A DNA stretch of 64,000 nt, taken from assembly GCF_014851765.1 (NCBI RefSeq), contig NZ_JACVAI010000003.1, positions 186,001-250,000 on the forward strand, written 5' to 3'. Of the stretch, positions 34,218-43,709 are shown one piece after another. A program made the translations under genes and the position numbers. Within the stretch, counting starts at the first letter, position 1, and each line of letters starts with the position of its first letter. The notes beneath the pieces are model-generated. The model saw nothing but the letters and a program-made list of their open reading frames with translations, searched no databases and was not told the origin of the DNA. The DNA comes from Pseudomonas sp. PDM04 (lineage in GTDB: Bacteria > Pseudomonadota > Gammaproteobacteria > Pseudomonadales > Pseudomonadaceae).

Positions 34218-35030
34218 TCAGATATGCAGGATGTATTCACGGACCAGTTTGCTGCCGAAGTACGCCAGCATCAGCAGGCAGAAACCGGCCAGGGTCCAGC
34301 GGATGGCCTTGTGTCCACGCCAGCCGAGGCGATTGCGACCCCAGAGCAGCACGCTGAAGACGATCCAGGCCAGGCACGCCAGCAGGGTCTTGTGCACCAG
34401 GTGCTGGGCGAACAGGTTGTCGACGAACAGCCATCCGGAAATCAGCGACAGCGACAACAGGGTCCAGCCGGCCCAGAGGAAACCGAACAGCAGGCTTTCC
34501 ATGGTTTGCAGCGGCGGGAAGTTCTTGATCAGCCCGGACGGGTGCTTGTGCTTGAGCTGATGGTCCTGGACCAGCAGCAACAAGGCCTGGAACACCGCGA
34601 TGGTGAACATGCCGTAGGCGAGGATCGACAACAGGATGTGCGCGAGGATGCCCGGCTCTTCGTCGATGATCTGCACCGTGCCGGCAGGTGCGAACTGGGC
34701 GAGCAGCACGGTCGCGACGCCCAGCGGGAACAGCAGGATCAGCAGGTTTTCCACGGGGATTCGTGAACACGCCAGCAGGGTCAGGGCGATGACGGCGGCA
34801 GCGATCAGGCTGGCGGCGCTGAAAAAGTCCAGGCCCAGGCCGATCGGCGTCAGCAGGTGGGTGAACAGGCTGGCACTGTGGGCCAGGACCGCCAGCACGC
34901 CGAGCGTGACCAGCAGGCGCTTGTTCGCCTTGGCGCCGGAGGCCAGGCGAGTGCCCTGATAAATGGTCGCAGCGGCATACAAGCAGGCGGCGGCGAGCGT
35001 GGTGAGCAAACTGGGTGACAAGGGGAGCAT
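34218..35030 (-). CDS. Cytochrome c assembly (CcsA/YpjD-like) membrane protein
   Basis: A 270-residue protein with about eight membrane helices, beginning MLPLSPSLLTTLAAACLYAA. It belongs to the CcmC/CcsA-type family that handles haem, in the short YpjD-like form conserved next to ffh. The WLFVDNLFAQHLVHKT segment near residue 215 holds a histidine that could bind haem, but the WWD motif of true CcsA is not evident, so the haem role is inferred. I choose the ATG at 35030 because the upstream ORF runs into the ffh promoter region. It is co-transcribed with the CNNM/CorC-like gene. Confidence 0.85.
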   Translation of the reverse strand: MLPLSPSLLTTLAAACLYAAATIYQGTRLASGAKANKRLLVTLGVLAVLAHSASLFTHLLTPIGLGLDFFSAASLIAAAVIALTLLACSRIPVENLLILLFPLGVATVLLAQFAPAGTVQIIDEEPGILAHILLSILAYGMFTIAVFQALLLLVQDHQLKHKHPSGLIKNFPPLQTMESLLFGFLWAGWTLLSLSLISGWLFVDNLFAQHLVHKTLLACLAWIVFSVLLWGRNRLGWRGHKAIRWTLAGFCLLMLAYFGSKLVREYILHI

Positions 35031-35224
35031 AAATCCTGTTAGGCAAGCCCGAAAGGCGCTGAGTTTGGCATAGAACCCCCACGGCACGAAAGTGCGAGGT
35101 GTGCGCCAGACGCAGTCTTCGCTATAATCCGCGACCTGCCCACGCCGCCAGCTCGCCGAGCACCTGTTTTTCCGCTCTGGGCCGCCATTATCCCGGTCCA
35201 CACAGGGCCTGAAAGGATCGCGCA

Positions 35225-36601
35225 ATGTTTGAAAACCTAACCGACCGTCTCTCGCAGACGCTGCGCCATGTCACCGGCAAGGCCAAGCTGACCGAGGACA
35301 ACATCAAAGACACCCTGCGCGAAGTGCGCATGGCGCTGCTCGAAGCCGACGTCGCCTTGCCGGTGGTGAAGGATTTCGTCAACTCGGTCAAGGAACGCGC
35401 CGTCGGCACCGAAGTGTCGCGCAGCCTGACGCCGGGCCAGGCCTTCGTGAAGATCGTCCAGGCCGAACTCGAAAGCCTGATGGGTGCGGCCAACGAAGAC
35501 CTGAACCTGAGCGCCGTGCCACCTGCGGTCGTCTTGATGGCCGGTCTGCAGGGCGCCGGTAAAACCACCACGGCCGGCAAGCTCGCGCGCTTCCTTAAAG
35601 AGCGCAAGAAGAAGTCGGTGATGGTCGTGTCCGCGGACGTGTACCGTCCGGCGGCGATCAAGCAGCTGGAAACCCTGGCCAACGACATCGGCGTGACGTT
35701 CTTTCCGTCCGACCTGAGCCAGAAGCCGGTGGACATCGCCCAGGCGGCCATCAAGGAAGCCCGGCTGAAATTCATCGACGTGGTGATCGTCGATACCGCC
35801 GGTCGCCTGCACATCGACGAAGAGATGATGGGCGAGATCAAGGCGTTGCACGCGGCGGTCAACCCGGTCGAAACCCTGTTCGTGGTCGACGCCATGACCG
35901 GTCAGGACGCCGCCAACACGGCCAAGGCCTTCGGCGATGCGCTGCCCCTGACCGGCGTGATCCTGACCAAGGTCGACGGCGATGCCCGTGGCGGTGCCGC
36001 GCTGTCGGTCCGTGCCATCACCGGCAAGCCGATCAAGTTCATCGGTATGGGCGAGAAGAGCGAAGCGCTCGAGCCGTTCCACCCTGAGCGTATCGCTTCG
36101 CGCATCCTTGGCATGGGTGACGTGCTCAGCCTGATCGAGCAGGCGGAAGCGACCCTCGACAAGGACAAGGCCGACAAGCTGGCCAAGAAACTGAAGAAGG
36201 GCAAGGGCTTCGACCTCGAAGACTTCCGCGATCAGTTGCAACAGATGAAGAACATGGGCGGCCTCGGCGGCCTCATGGACAAACTGCCCAACATCGGCGG
36301 CGTGAACCTGGCGCAGATGGGCAACGCCCAGGGCGCGGCAGAGAAGCAGTTCAAGCAGATGGAGGCCATAATCAACTCCATGACCCCCGCCGAGCGTCGC
36401 GACCCCGAGATGATCAGCGGTTCGCGCAAGCGCCGGATCGCCATGGGTTCCGGCACCCAGGTGCAGGACATCGGTCGCTTGATCAAGCAGCACAAGCAGA
36501 TGCAGAAGATGATGAAGAAGTTTTCCGCAAAAGGCGGCATGGCCAAAATGATGCGCGGCATGGGCGGTATGTTGCCCGGCGGCGGCATGCCGAAGCTATA
36601 A
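35225..36601 (+). CDS. ffh: Signal recognition particle protein
   Basis: The 458-residue GTPase binds 4.5S RNA and targets nascent membrane proteins to FtsY and the translocon. The N domain covers about 1-90. The G domain carries the P-loop GLQGAGKTT (107-115), then DVYRPAA, DTAGRLHIDEEMM and TKVDGDARGGA. The methionine-rich M domain (about 330-458) includes RRDPEMISGSRKRRIAMGSG and ends in a Gly/Met-rich tail. The ATG at 35225 gives MFENLTDRLSQTLRHVTGKA, the family start. A TATAAT at 35123-35128 is a probable -10 element about 97 bases upstream. Confidence 0.98.
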   Translation: MFENLTDRLSQTLRHVTGKAKLTEDNIKDTLREVRMALLEADVALPVVKDFVNSVKERAVGTEVSRSLTPGQAFVKIVQAELESLMGAANEDLNLSAVPPAVVLMAGLQGAGKTTTAGKLARFLKERKKKSVMVVSADVYRPAAIKQLETLANDIGVTFFPSDLSQKPVDIAQAAIKEARLKFIDVVIVDTAGRLHIDEEMMGEIKALHAAVNPVETLFVVDAMTGQDAANTAKAFGDALPLTGVILTKVDGDARGGAALSVRAITGKPIKFIGMGEKSEALEPFHPERIASRILGMGDVLSLIEQAEATLDKDKADKLAKKLKKGKGFDLEDFRDQLQQMKNMGGLGGLMDKLPNIGGVNLAQMGNAQGAAEKQFKQMEAIINSMTPAERRDPEMISGSRKRRIAMGSGTQVQDIGRLIKQHKQMQKMMKKFSAKGGMAKMMRGMGGMLPGGGMPKL

Positions 36602-36749
36602 GGAAGGCGCCGGTCATCGCATCGGCGCAGGCCCGCAGGGAGGCGGGATCTCCAGCAAACCCGCACTTGGCGGGAGCTGACTGGCCGTTGTCAACGACGG
36701 CTCTATAGCAAATCTGGATGGCGGCCGATAGACCGCCGGAAAAAGTCAT

Positions 36750-36777
36750 TTGCAAAAGTCCGGATATTCCTTAGAAT
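36750..36777 (+). promoter_or_regulatory. Promoter of the rpsP operon
   Basis: TTGCAA, a 16-base spacer and TAGAAT, placed 73 bases before rpsP. Three short hairpins (near 36660, 36683 and 36720) lie between ffh and this promoter. Confidence 0.7.
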
Positions 36778-36849
36778 ATGCGGCCTTTCGGGCACCTATG
36801 CCCGCTGTGCCTTTAGATTTGCAGCACCGACTACAGGAACGATGTTCAC

Positions 36850-37101
36850 ATGCTAACAATCCGTCTTGCCCTTGGCGGCTCCAAAAAGCGCCCGTTTTAC
36901 CACTTGACCGTAACCGACAGCCGCAACCCGCGCGACGGTTCGCACAAGGAACAGGTTGGTTTCTTCAACCCTGTTGCCCGTGGTCAGGAAGTTCGTCTGT
37001 CCGTGAACCAAGAGCGCGTAGCCTACTGGCTGAGCGTTGGTGCACAGCCTTCTGAGCGCGTTGCTCAGTTGTTGAAGGACGCTGCTAAGGCTGCGGCCTG
37101 A
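36850..37101 (+). CDS. rpsP: 30S ribosomal protein S16
   Basis: The 83-residue protein begins [20 protein letters not shown], the standard S16 sequence, with [19 protein letters not shown]. It binds 16S rRNA early in 30S assembly. It heads the rpsP-rimM-trmD-rplS operon, which is preserved in nearly all proteobacteria and which pairs ribosomal proteins with two RNA-modifying or assembly factors. AGGA lies 11 bases before the ATG. rimM begins 5 bases after the stop. Confidence 0.98.
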   Translation: MLTIRLALGGSKKRPFYHLTVTDSRNPRDGSHKEQVGFFNPVARGQEVRLSVNQERVAYWLSVGAQPSERVAQLLKDAAKAAA

Positions 37102-37106
37102 GCAAT

Positions 37107-37643
37107 ATGAACGCGACGCCAGCTGTTGCTGATGATTTGATCGTTATCGGCAAAATTTATTCGGTTCATGGCGTTCGCGGCGAAGTGAAGGTGTATTCCT
37201 TTACTGATCCGACTGAAAACCTGTTGCAGTACAAATCCTGGACGCTCAAGCGCGAAGGAAGTGTGAAACAGGTCGAGCTGGTCAGCGGACGTGGGAGCGA
37301 CAAGTTCCTGGTCGCAAAGCTCAAGGGTCTTGATGATCGTGAAGAAGCGCGTCTTCTGGCCGGTTACGAGATCTGCGTGCCGCGTAACCTGTTCCCTGAA
37401 CTGACCGACGGCGAGTACTACTGGTACCAGCTGGAAGGTCTGAAGGTTATTGATCAACTCGGGCAATTGCTCGGGAAAATCGATCATCTTCTGGAAACCG
37501 GCGCCAATGATGTAATGGTGGTCAAGCCTTGCGCTGGCAGCCTGGATGATCGCGAACGCCTGTTGCCCTATACCGAGCAATGCGTGTTGGCCATCGACCT
37601 TGCCGCAGGCGAGATGAAGGTGGATTGGGACGCGGACTTCTAA
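37107..37643 (+). CDS. rimM: Ribosome maturation factor RimM
   Basis: The 178-residue protein binds S19 and assists maturation of the 30S head. It has the N-terminal beta-barrel opening [24 protein letters not shown] and the C-terminal PRC-barrel with [15 protein letters not shown] and VKPCAG. The last residues ([11 protein letters not shown]) match the family end. Codon use is a little more AT-rich than in its neighbours, as is common in this operon. It follows rpsP by 5 bases and precedes trmD by 2. Confidence 0.97.
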   Translation: MNATPAVADDLIVIGKIYSVHGVRGEVKVYSFTDPTENLLQYKSWTLKREGSVKQVELVSGRGSDKFLVAKLKGLDDREEARLLAGYEICVPRNLFPELTDGEYYWYQLEGLKVIDQLGQLLGKIDHLLETGANDVMVVKPCAGSLDDRERLLPYTEQCVLAIDLAAGEMKVDWDADF

Positions 37644-37645
37644 GC

Positions 37646-38398
37646 GTGGCTAACTTGCGCGTAGAAGTGATCAGTCTGTTCCCCGAGATGTTCTCCGCCA
37701 TCAGCGAGTACGGCATCACCAGTCGGGCGGTGAAACAGGGGCTGTTGCAGCTGACCTGTTGGAATCCGCGAGACTACACGACGGATCGACATCACACGGT
37801 GGATGATCGCCCATTTGGCGGTGGTCCGGGCATGGTGATGAAGATCAAGCCCCTGGAAGATGCTCTGGTTCAGGCCAAGGCAGCAGCCGGGGAGGCGGCG
37901 AAGGTGATTTACCTGTCCCCCCAAGGCCGTCAACTGACTCAGTCGGCGGTACGCGAGTTGGCGAATCTGGATGCATTGATCCTGATTGCCGGTCGCTATG
38001 AAGGCATTGACGAGCGTTTTATCGAGGCTCATGTCGATGAAGAGTGGTCGATTGGCGACTATGTACTGTCTGGCGGCGAGCTGCCGGCGATGGTCCTGAT
38101 CGATGCGGTTACACGACTGCTGCCCGGAGCTTTAGGGCATGCGGACTCCGCCGAGGAAGATTCCTTTACGGATGGTCTGCTGGATTGCCCGCACTACACC
38201 CGACCTGAGGTGTATGCGGATCAGCGTGTTCCCGACGTATTGCTAAGTGGCAATCACGCGCACATCCGGCGTTGGCGTTTACAGCAGTCCCTTGGTCGGA
38301 CCTTTGAACGACGCGCCGATCTTCTGGAAAGCCGCTCGCTTTCTGGAGAAGAGAAGAAGCTGCTCGAGGAATACATCCGCGAGCGGGACGATAGTTAA
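37646..38398 (+). CDS. trmD: tRNA (guanine-37 N1) methyltransferase
   Basis: The 250-residue SPOUT-class enzyme methylates G37 of tRNAs with a G36, preventing frameshifting. The trefoil-knot motifs [17 protein letters not shown] and [16 protein letters not shown] are present, and the [13 protein letters not shown] segment is typical. The start is GTG at 37646, 2 bases after the rimM stop, giving the family opening [16 protein letters not shown]. An earlier in-frame ATG lies inside rimM and is rejected. rplS starts 45 bases after the stop. Confidence 0.97.
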   Translation: MANLRVEVISLFPEMFSAISEYGITSRAVKQGLLQLTCWNPRDYTTDRHHTVDDRPFGGGPGMVMKIKPLEDALVQAKAAAGEAAKVIYLSPQGRQLTQSAVRELANLDALILIAGRYEGIDERFIEAHVDEEWSIGDYVLSGGELPAMVLIDAVTRLLPGALGHADSAEEDSFTDGLLDCPHYTRPEVYADQRVPDVLLSGNHAHIRRWRLQQSLGRTFERRADLLESRSLSGEEKKLLEEYIRERDDS

Positions 38399-38443
38399 CA
38401 ACGTATCGATGGTAGATCCGACGATTTACCTTAGGAGCACAGC

Positions 38444-38794
38444 ATGACTAACAAAATCATCCTTGCACTCGAAGCAGAGCAGATGACCAAAGAAATCCCT
38501 ACCTTTGCCCCGGGCGACACCATTGTCGTTCAGGTGAAAGTGAAGGAAGGCGACCGTTCGCGTCTGCAAGCGTTCGAAGGTGTTGTTATCGCCAAGCGTA
38601 ACCGCGGCGTAAACAGTGCATTCACCGTTCGTAAAATCTCCAACGGTGTTGGCGTAGAGCGTACTTTCCAGACCTACAGCCCGCAAATCGACAGCATGGC
38701 TGTCAAGCGTCGCGGTGACGTACGTAAAGCCAAGCTGTACTACCTGCGCGACCTGTCGGGTAAAGCAGCTCGCATCAAGGAAAAACTGGTTTAA
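38444..38794 (+). CDS. rplS: 50S ribosomal protein L19
   Basis: The 116-residue protein sits at the 30S-50S interface. It begins [20 protein letters not shown], with the family segments [20 protein letters not shown] and [13 protein letters not shown] (here [13 protein letters not shown]), and ends [18 protein letters not shown] precedes the ATG. It closes the rpsP operon, and a strong terminator starts 17 bases after its stop. Confidence 0.98.
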
Positions 38795-38810
38795 GTCCAG
38801 CTTCCGATGC

Positions 38811-38839
38811 AAAAAAAGCAGCCTGCGGGCTGCTTTTTT
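38811..38839 (+). terminator. Rho-independent terminator of the rpsP operon
   Basis: An A-run, the stem AGCAGCC TGC GGGCTGCT and a T-run, just after rplS. Confidence 0.93.
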
Positions 38840-38893
38840 GTTGCCCGCGATTTATCGTTCCGAACCGTATTGCCGGTTTTTGCCTGAGCCTCT

Positions 38894-39790
38894 ATGCCTG
38901 CCATTGATCATCCACTGATAGACCAGTTTCTCGATGCGCTGTGGCTGGAGAAAGGTCTTTCCGATAACACCCGTGATGCCTATCGCAGCGACCTGGCACT
39001 GTTCAACGGCTGGTTGCAGGATAAAAACCTGGAATTGATCAACGCCGGTCGCGAGTTGATCCTCGATCACTTGGCCTGGCGCCTGGAGCAGAACTACAAG
39101 CCGCGTTCCACGGCGCGTTTCCTCTCCGGCGTGCGGGGCTTCTATCGCTATCTGCTGCGGGAAAAGCTGATCGCGGTCGATCCGACGCTGCGTGTGGACA
39201 TGCCGCAACTGGGCAGACCGTTGCCCAAATCCCTGTCGGAAGCGGATGTGGAAGCGCTGTTGAAGGCGCCTGACCTGAGCGAAGCCATCGGCCAGCGTGA
39301 TCGTGCCATGCTCGAAGTGCTCTACGCCTGTGGTTTGCGAGTGACGGAACTGATCAGCCTGACGCTGGAGCAGGTCAACCTGCGCCAGGGCGTGTTGCGG
39401 GTGATGGGCAAGGGCAGCAAAGAGCGGCTGGTGCCCATGGGGGAGGAGGCGATTGTCTGGGTCGAGCGCTACCTGCGCGATGGCCGTGGAGAACTGCTGG
39501 GCGGCCGTCCGAGCGACGTGTTGTTTCCCAGCCAGCGCGGTGAGCAGATGACGCGCCAGACCTTCTGGCATCGCATCAAGCATCAGGCCAAGGTCGCCGG
39601 GATCGGCAAATCGCTGTCGCCGCACACCCTGCGTCATGCCTTCGCCACCCACTTGCTCAATCACGGTGCCGACTTGCGGGTGGTGCAGATGCTGCTCGGC
39701 CACAGCGACCTGTCGACCACCCAGATCTACACCCATGTTGCCCGGGCGCGGCTGCAGGACCTGCACGCCAGGCATCATCCGCGGGGGTGA
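38894..39790 (+). CDS. xerD: Tyrosine recombinase XerD
   Basis: The 298-residue recombinase acts with XerC at the dif site to resolve chromosome dimers. The core-binding domain covers about 5-92. The catalytic residues are all visible: R149 (CGLRVTE), K173 (MGKGSKE), H244 and R247 (PHTLRHAF), H270 (LLGHSD) and nucleophile Y279 (IYTH). The length and the position just upstream of dsbC match the housekeeping XerD of Pseudomonas, so it is not a sign of an integrated element. A REP doublet follows the stop. Confidence 0.96.
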   Translation: MPAIDHPLIDQFLDALWLEKGLSDNTRDAYRSDLALFNGWLQDKNLELINAGRELILDHLAWRLEQNYKPRSTARFLSGVRGFYRYLLREKLIAVDPTLRVDMPQLGRPLPKSLSEADVEALLKAPDLSEAIGQRDRAMLEVLYACGLRVTELISLTLEQVNLRQGVLRVMGKGSKERLVPMGEEAIVWVERYLRDGRGELLGGRPSDVLFPSQRGEQMTRQTFWHRIKHQAKVAGIGKSLSPHTLRHAFATHLLNHGADLRVVQMLLGHSDLSTTQIYTHVARARLQDLHARHHPRG

Positions 39791-39802
39791 GCGCTGGTCC
39801 CC

Positions 39803-39892
39803 AGTGGGAGCGGGCTTGCTCGCGAAAGCGGTGTATCAGATACAAATTACGTGACTGACACACCGCTTTCGCGAGCAAGCCCGCTCCCACAG
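39803..39892 (+). repeat. REP doublet (REPIN), GGGCTTGCTCGC type
   Basis: GTGGGAGCGGGCTTGCTCGC and its inverted copy ending CCCGCTCCCAC, with matching inner arms GAAAGCGGTGT / ACACCGCTTTC. The whole 90-base unit folds into one long hairpin. Confidence 0.92.
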
Positions 39893-40063
39893 ACAAGCTG
39901 TTCCTCATGGCAATTGATCGTTCGCCAGCGCCTTGTATCACCGGCATTCGGCCCTGCGGCCCTTATGTGGTAGGCTTTGCCGGTTTGCACGATGGGCGAT
40001 TATGACCCGGTGTTTCGGCACGGGCGTTCTGATCGTCCCATTTGTCCGCCTTCAGGAGTTCTC

Positions 40064-40795
40064 ATGCGTCTGACCCAGATTTTCGCCGCCGCAGCCATTG
40101 CGTTGGTCAGCACCTTTGCCGTCGCCGATGACGCGGCCGACAAAGCCATCCGTAAAAGCCTGGAAAACCTCCAGCTCGAAGTCCCGGTAGAAAGCATTTC
40201 CGCCAGCCCCTTGCCCGGCCTGTACGAAGTCAAGCTCAAGGGCAGCCGAGTCCTCTACGCCAGCGCCGACGGCCAGTACGTGGTGCAGGGCTACATGTTC
40301 CAGCTCAAGGACGGCAAGCCGGTCAACCTGACCGAGAAGACCGAACGCCTGGGCATCTCCAAGCTGATCAACGACATCCCGGTTGCCGAAACCGTGGTCT
40401 ACCCGGCCATCGGCGAAACCAAGTCGCACATCACCGTGTTCACCGACACCACCTGCCCGTACTGCCACAAACTGCACGCCGAAGTGCCTGAGCTGAACAA
40501 GCGCGGCATCGAAGTGCGTTACGTCGCGTTCCCGCGCCAGGGCCTGGGTTCGCCAGGTGACGAGCAACTGCAGGCGGTCTGGTGCTCGAAAGACAAGAAA
40601 GCGGCCATGGACAAGATGGTCGATGGCAAGGAAATCAAGGCCGCCAAGTGCGACAACCCGGTTTCCAAGCAGTTTGCCCTCGGCCAGTCGATTGGCGTGA
40701 ACGGCACGCCGGCCATCGTTTTGGCCGACGGTCAGGTGATTCCGGGCTATCAGCCTGCGCCACAAGTCGCCAAACTGGCACTGGGCGCGAAGTGA
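40064..40795 (+). CDS. dsbC: Thiol:disulfide interchange protein DsbC
   Basis: The 243-residue periplasmic disulfide isomerase corrects wrong disulfides and is kept reduced by DsbD. The signal peptide MRLTQIFAAAAIALVSTFAVA is probably cut near residue 21. The N-terminal dimerisation domain precedes a thioredoxin domain with the CPYC active site at 131-134, and a second cysteine pair occurs in VWCSKD and AAKCDNP. The ATG at 40064 has CAGGAG upstream. A longer ORF from 39977 lacks a ribosome site and would bury the signal peptide. xerD-dsbC-hom-thrC is a conserved order. Confidence 0.96.
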   Translation: MRLTQIFAAAAIALVSTFAVADDAADKAIRKSLENLQLEVPVESISASPLPGLYEVKLKGSRVLYASADGQYVVQGYMFQLKDGKPVNLTEKTERLGISKLINDIPVAETVVYPAIGETKSHITVFTDTTCPYCHKLHAEVPELNKRGIEVRYVAFPRQGLGSPGDEQLQAVWCSKDKKAAMDKMVDGKEIKAAKCDNPVSKQFALGQSIGVNGTPAIVLADGQVIPGYQPAPQVAKLALGAK

Positions 40796-40865
40796 TTTCG
40801 CATCGCCAGGGCATGGTCCTGGCGGTCATGGTCCGGTGGCAGTATTGGCCGGACCATCAATAGAG

Positions 40866-40917
40866 AGCCGCGAACCTGCGGCTGTTTTCACGGCCGGCCT
40901 CGTGTCGGCCGTTTTAT
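40866..40917 (+). promoter_or_regulatory. Two consecutive hairpins with T-runs before hom
   Basis: AGCCGC...GCGGCT followed by GTTTT, and ACGGCCG...CGGCCGT followed by TTT. They end 13 bases before the hom GTG. They may form the dsbC terminator, or an attenuator in the hom leader. Confidence 0.6.
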
Positions 40918-40929
40918 GGGGAGTTCACA

Positions 40930-42234
40930 GTGAAACCGGTCAAAGTAGGCATCTGTGGGTTAGGGACCGTCGGTGGCGGAACCTTCAACGTACTTCAGCG
41001 CAACGCCGAGGAAATTGCTCGTCGTGCCGGGCGTGGGATCGAAGTGGCACAAATTGCCATTCGCACGCCAAAGCCTCAGTTCCAAACGACCGGTATTGCG
41101 ATTACCACCGATGTCTTCGAAGTGGCCACGAACCCTGAGATCGACATCGTCATAGAGCTGATGGGCGGCTATACCGTTGCCCGCGAGCTGGTACTCAAGG
41201 CCATCGAGAATGGCAAGCATGTGGTCACCGCGAACAAGGCGCTTATCGCCGTTCACGGTAATGAGATTTTCGCCAAGGCGCGCGAGAAGGGCGTGATTGT
41301 CGCGTTCGAAGCGGCCGTGGCCGGTGGCATTCCGGTGATCAAGGCGATCCGTGAAGGCCTGTCTGCCAACCGTATCAACTGGGTGGCGGGCATCATCAAC
41401 GGCACCGGCAACTTCATCCTGACGGAAATGCGCGAGAAGGGTCGCACCTTCGAAGACGTGTTGGTCGAGGCCCAGGCACTGGGGTACGCCGAAGCGGATC
41501 CAACCTTCGACGTCGAAGGCATCGATGCAGCGCACAAGCTGACGATCCTGGCGTCCATCGCGTTCGGTATCCCGCTGCAGTTCGACAAGGCCTACACCGA
41601 AGGCATCACCAAGCTGACCACCGCTGACGTGAACTACGCCGAGGCGCTGGGCTACCGCATCAAGCACCTCGGCGTGGCGCGCAGCACTGCCGCCGGCATC
41701 GAGTTGCGCGTGCACCCGACGCTGATCCCGGCCGATCGCCTGATCGCCAACGTCAACGGCGTGATGAACGCGGTGATGGTCAACGGCGATGCTGCCGGCT
41801 CGACCCTGTTCTACGGTGCGGGTGCCGGCATGGAGCCGACCGCTTCGTCGGTGATCGCCGACCTGGTTGACGTGGTTCGCGCCATGACTTCCGATCCGGA
41901 GAACCGCGTGCCGCACCTGGCCTTCCAGCCGGATTCGCTGTCGGCCCATCCGATCCTGCCGATCGAAGCCTGCGAAAGCGCCTATTACCTGCGCATCCAG
42001 GCCAAGGACCATCCGGGCGTACTGGCCCAGGTGGCGAGCATCCTGTCGGAGCGTGGCATCAACATCGAATCGATCATGCAGAAAGAAGTCGAAGAGCATG
42101 ACGGCCTGGTGCCGATGATCCTGCTGACCCACCGTGTGCTGGAGCAGCGCATCAACGACGCGATCGCCGCCCTGGAAGCCCTGGCTGGCGTAGTCGGCCC
42201 GGTGGTGCGGATCCGCGTCGAGCACCTGAACTAA
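40930..42234 (+). CDS. hom: Homoserine dehydrogenase
   Basis: The 434-residue enzyme reduces aspartate semialdehyde to homoserine, the branch point to threonine and methionine. The nucleotide-binding loop is GICGLGTVGGGTF (residues 8-20). The catalytic segment includes AANKALIA (here TANKALIAVHG), AGIINGTGNFILTEM and YAEADPTFDVEGIDAAHK. A C-terminal ACT domain (about 353-430) suggests allosteric control by threonine. The start is GTG at 40930 with GGGGAG upstream. thrC follows after 65 bases. Hairpins precede the gene. Confidence 0.97.
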   Translation: MKPVKVGICGLGTVGGGTFNVLQRNAEEIARRAGRGIEVAQIAIRTPKPQFQTTGIAITTDVFEVATNPEIDIVIELMGGYTVARELVLKAIENGKHVVTANKALIAVHGNEIFAKAREKGVIVAFEAAVAGGIPVIKAIREGLSANRINWVAGIINGTGNFILTEMREKGRTFEDVLVEAQALGYAEADPTFDVEGIDAAHKLTILASIAFGIPLQFDKAYTEGITKLTTADVNYAEALGYRIKHLGVARSTAAGIELRVHPTLIPADRLIANVNGVMNAVMVNGDAAGSTLFYGAGAGMEPTASSVIADLVDVVRAMTSDPENRVPHLAFQPDSLSAHPILPIEACESAYYLRIQAKDHPGVLAQVASILSERGINIESIMQKEVEEHDGLVPMILLTHRVLEQRINDAIAALEALAGVVGPVVRIRVEHLN

Positions 42235-42299
42235 GCCGTTATCGTTCACCGGGCCCGTCAGCGGCCCGGCTTTGCGAACACTGTCCATTGGAGTCAGTC

Positions 42300-43709
42300 A
42301 TGCGTTACATCAGTACCCGCGGCCAGGCACCGGCCCTGAATTTCGAAGACGTCCTGCTGGCCGGTCTGGCCACTGACGGCGGTTTGTACGTCCCGGAAAA
42401 CCTGCCCCGTTTCACCCAGGAAGAAATCGCTTCCTGGGCCGGCCTGCCGTATCACGAGCTGGCTTTCCGCGTCATGCGCCCGTTCGTGACCGGCAGCATT
42501 CCGGACGCCGATTTCAAGAAGATCCTGGAAGAAACCTACGGGGTCTTCGCCCACAGCGCCGTGGCCCCGCTGCGTCAGTTGAACGGCAATGAATGGGTGC
42601 TGGAGCTGTTCCACGGCCCAACCCTGGCGTTCAAGGATTTCGCCCTGCAACTGCTCGGCCGCCTGCTCGACTACGTGCTGGAAAAACGCGGTGAGCGCGT
42701 GGTGATCGTCGGTGCGACCTCCGGCGATACCGGTTCGGCCGCCATCGAAGGCTGCAAGCACTGCGAAAACGTCGACATCTTCATCCTCCATCCGCATAAC
42801 CGGGTGTCGGACGTGCAACGTCGACAGATGACCACTATCTTCGGTGAGAACATCCACAACATCGCCATCGAAGGCAACTTCGATGACTGCCAGGAAATGG
42901 TCAAGGCCAGCTTCGCCGACCAGAGCTTCCTCAAGGGCACGCGCCTGGTGGCGGTGAACTCTATCAACTGGGCGCGGATCATGGCCCAGATCGTCTACTA
43001 CTTCCACGCCGCCCTGCAGTTGGGCGGTCCGGCGCGCTCGGTATCGTTCTCGGTGCCGACCGGCAACTTCGGCGACATCTTCGCCGGTTACCTGGCGCGC
43101 AACATGGGCCTGCCGATCAACCAGTTGATCGTTGCCACCAACCGCAACGACATCCTGCACCGCTTCATGAGCGGCAACCAGTACGTCAAGGAAACCCTGC
43201 ACGCCACGTTGTCGCCGTCGATGGACATCATGGTGTCGTCGAACTTCGAACGCCTGCTGTTCGACCTGCACGGTCGCAACGGCGCGGCGATCGCGGGCCT
43301 GATGGACAGCTTCAAGCAGGGTGGCGGTTTCAGTGTCGAGCAGGAGCGCTGGACCGAAGCCCGCAAGCTGTTCGACTCGTTGGCCGTGGATGACGCGCAA
43401 ACTTGCGAAACCATCGCCGAAGTATTCGAGCAGACCGGCGAAGTGCTGGACCCGCACACCGCCATCGGCGTCAGGGCCGCACGCGAATGTCGCCGCAGCC
43501 TGGACATCCCGATGGTGATCCTGGGCACCGCACACCCGGTCAAGTTCCCCGATGCGGTGGAGAAGGCCGGCGTTGGCAAGGCGCTGGAACTGCCTGCGCA
43601 CCTGGCGGACCTGTTCGAGCGTGACGAGCGCTGCACCGTGCTGCCCAACGAGCTGAAAGCCGTGCAGGCCTTCGTCAGCCAGCATGGCAATCGCGGCAAG
43701 CCGTTGTAA
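42300..43709 (+). CDS. thrC: Threonine synthase
   Basis: The 469-residue PLP enzyme converts phosphohomoserine to threonine. The PLP lysine is K112 in GPTLAFKDFALQ. The phosphate-binding loop appears in VGATSGDTGSAAIEG, and the opening MRYISTRGQAPALNFEDVLL is typical of the long (fungal/proteobacterial) class. The ATG at 42300 has TTGGAG 8 bases upstream; an ATG four codons earlier is less likely. It follows hom in the same direction and completes this part of the threonine pathway. Homoserine kinase (thrB/thrH) is not in this window. Confidence 0.97.
   Translation: MRYISTRGQAPALNFEDVLLAGLATDGGLYVPENLPRFTQEEIASWAGLPYHELAFRVMRPFVTGSIPDADFKKILEETYGVFAHSAVAPLRQLNGNEWVLELFHGPTLAFKDFALQLLGRLLDYVLEKRGERVVIVGATSGDTGSAAIEGCKHCENVDIFILHPHNRVSDVQRRQMTTIFGENIHNIAIEGNFDDCQEMVKASFADQSFLKGTRLVAVNSINWARIMAQIVYYFHAALQLGGPARSVSFSVPTGNFGDIFAGYLARNMGLPINQLIVATNRNDILHRFMSGNQYVKETLHATLSPSMDIMVSSNFERLLFDLHGRNGAAIAGLMDSFKQGGGFSVEQERWTEARKLFDSLAVDDAQTCETIAEVFEQTGEVLDPHTAIGVRAARECRRSLDIPMVILGTAHPVKFPDAVEKAGVGKALELPAHLADLFERDERCTVLPNELKAVQAFVSQHGNRGKPL

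Noticed and set aside
38894..39790. Tyrosine recombinase as a sign of a prophage or island
   Set aside because: Motifs, length and the xerD-dsbC-hom order identify housekeeping XerD, and no phage genes are nearby.
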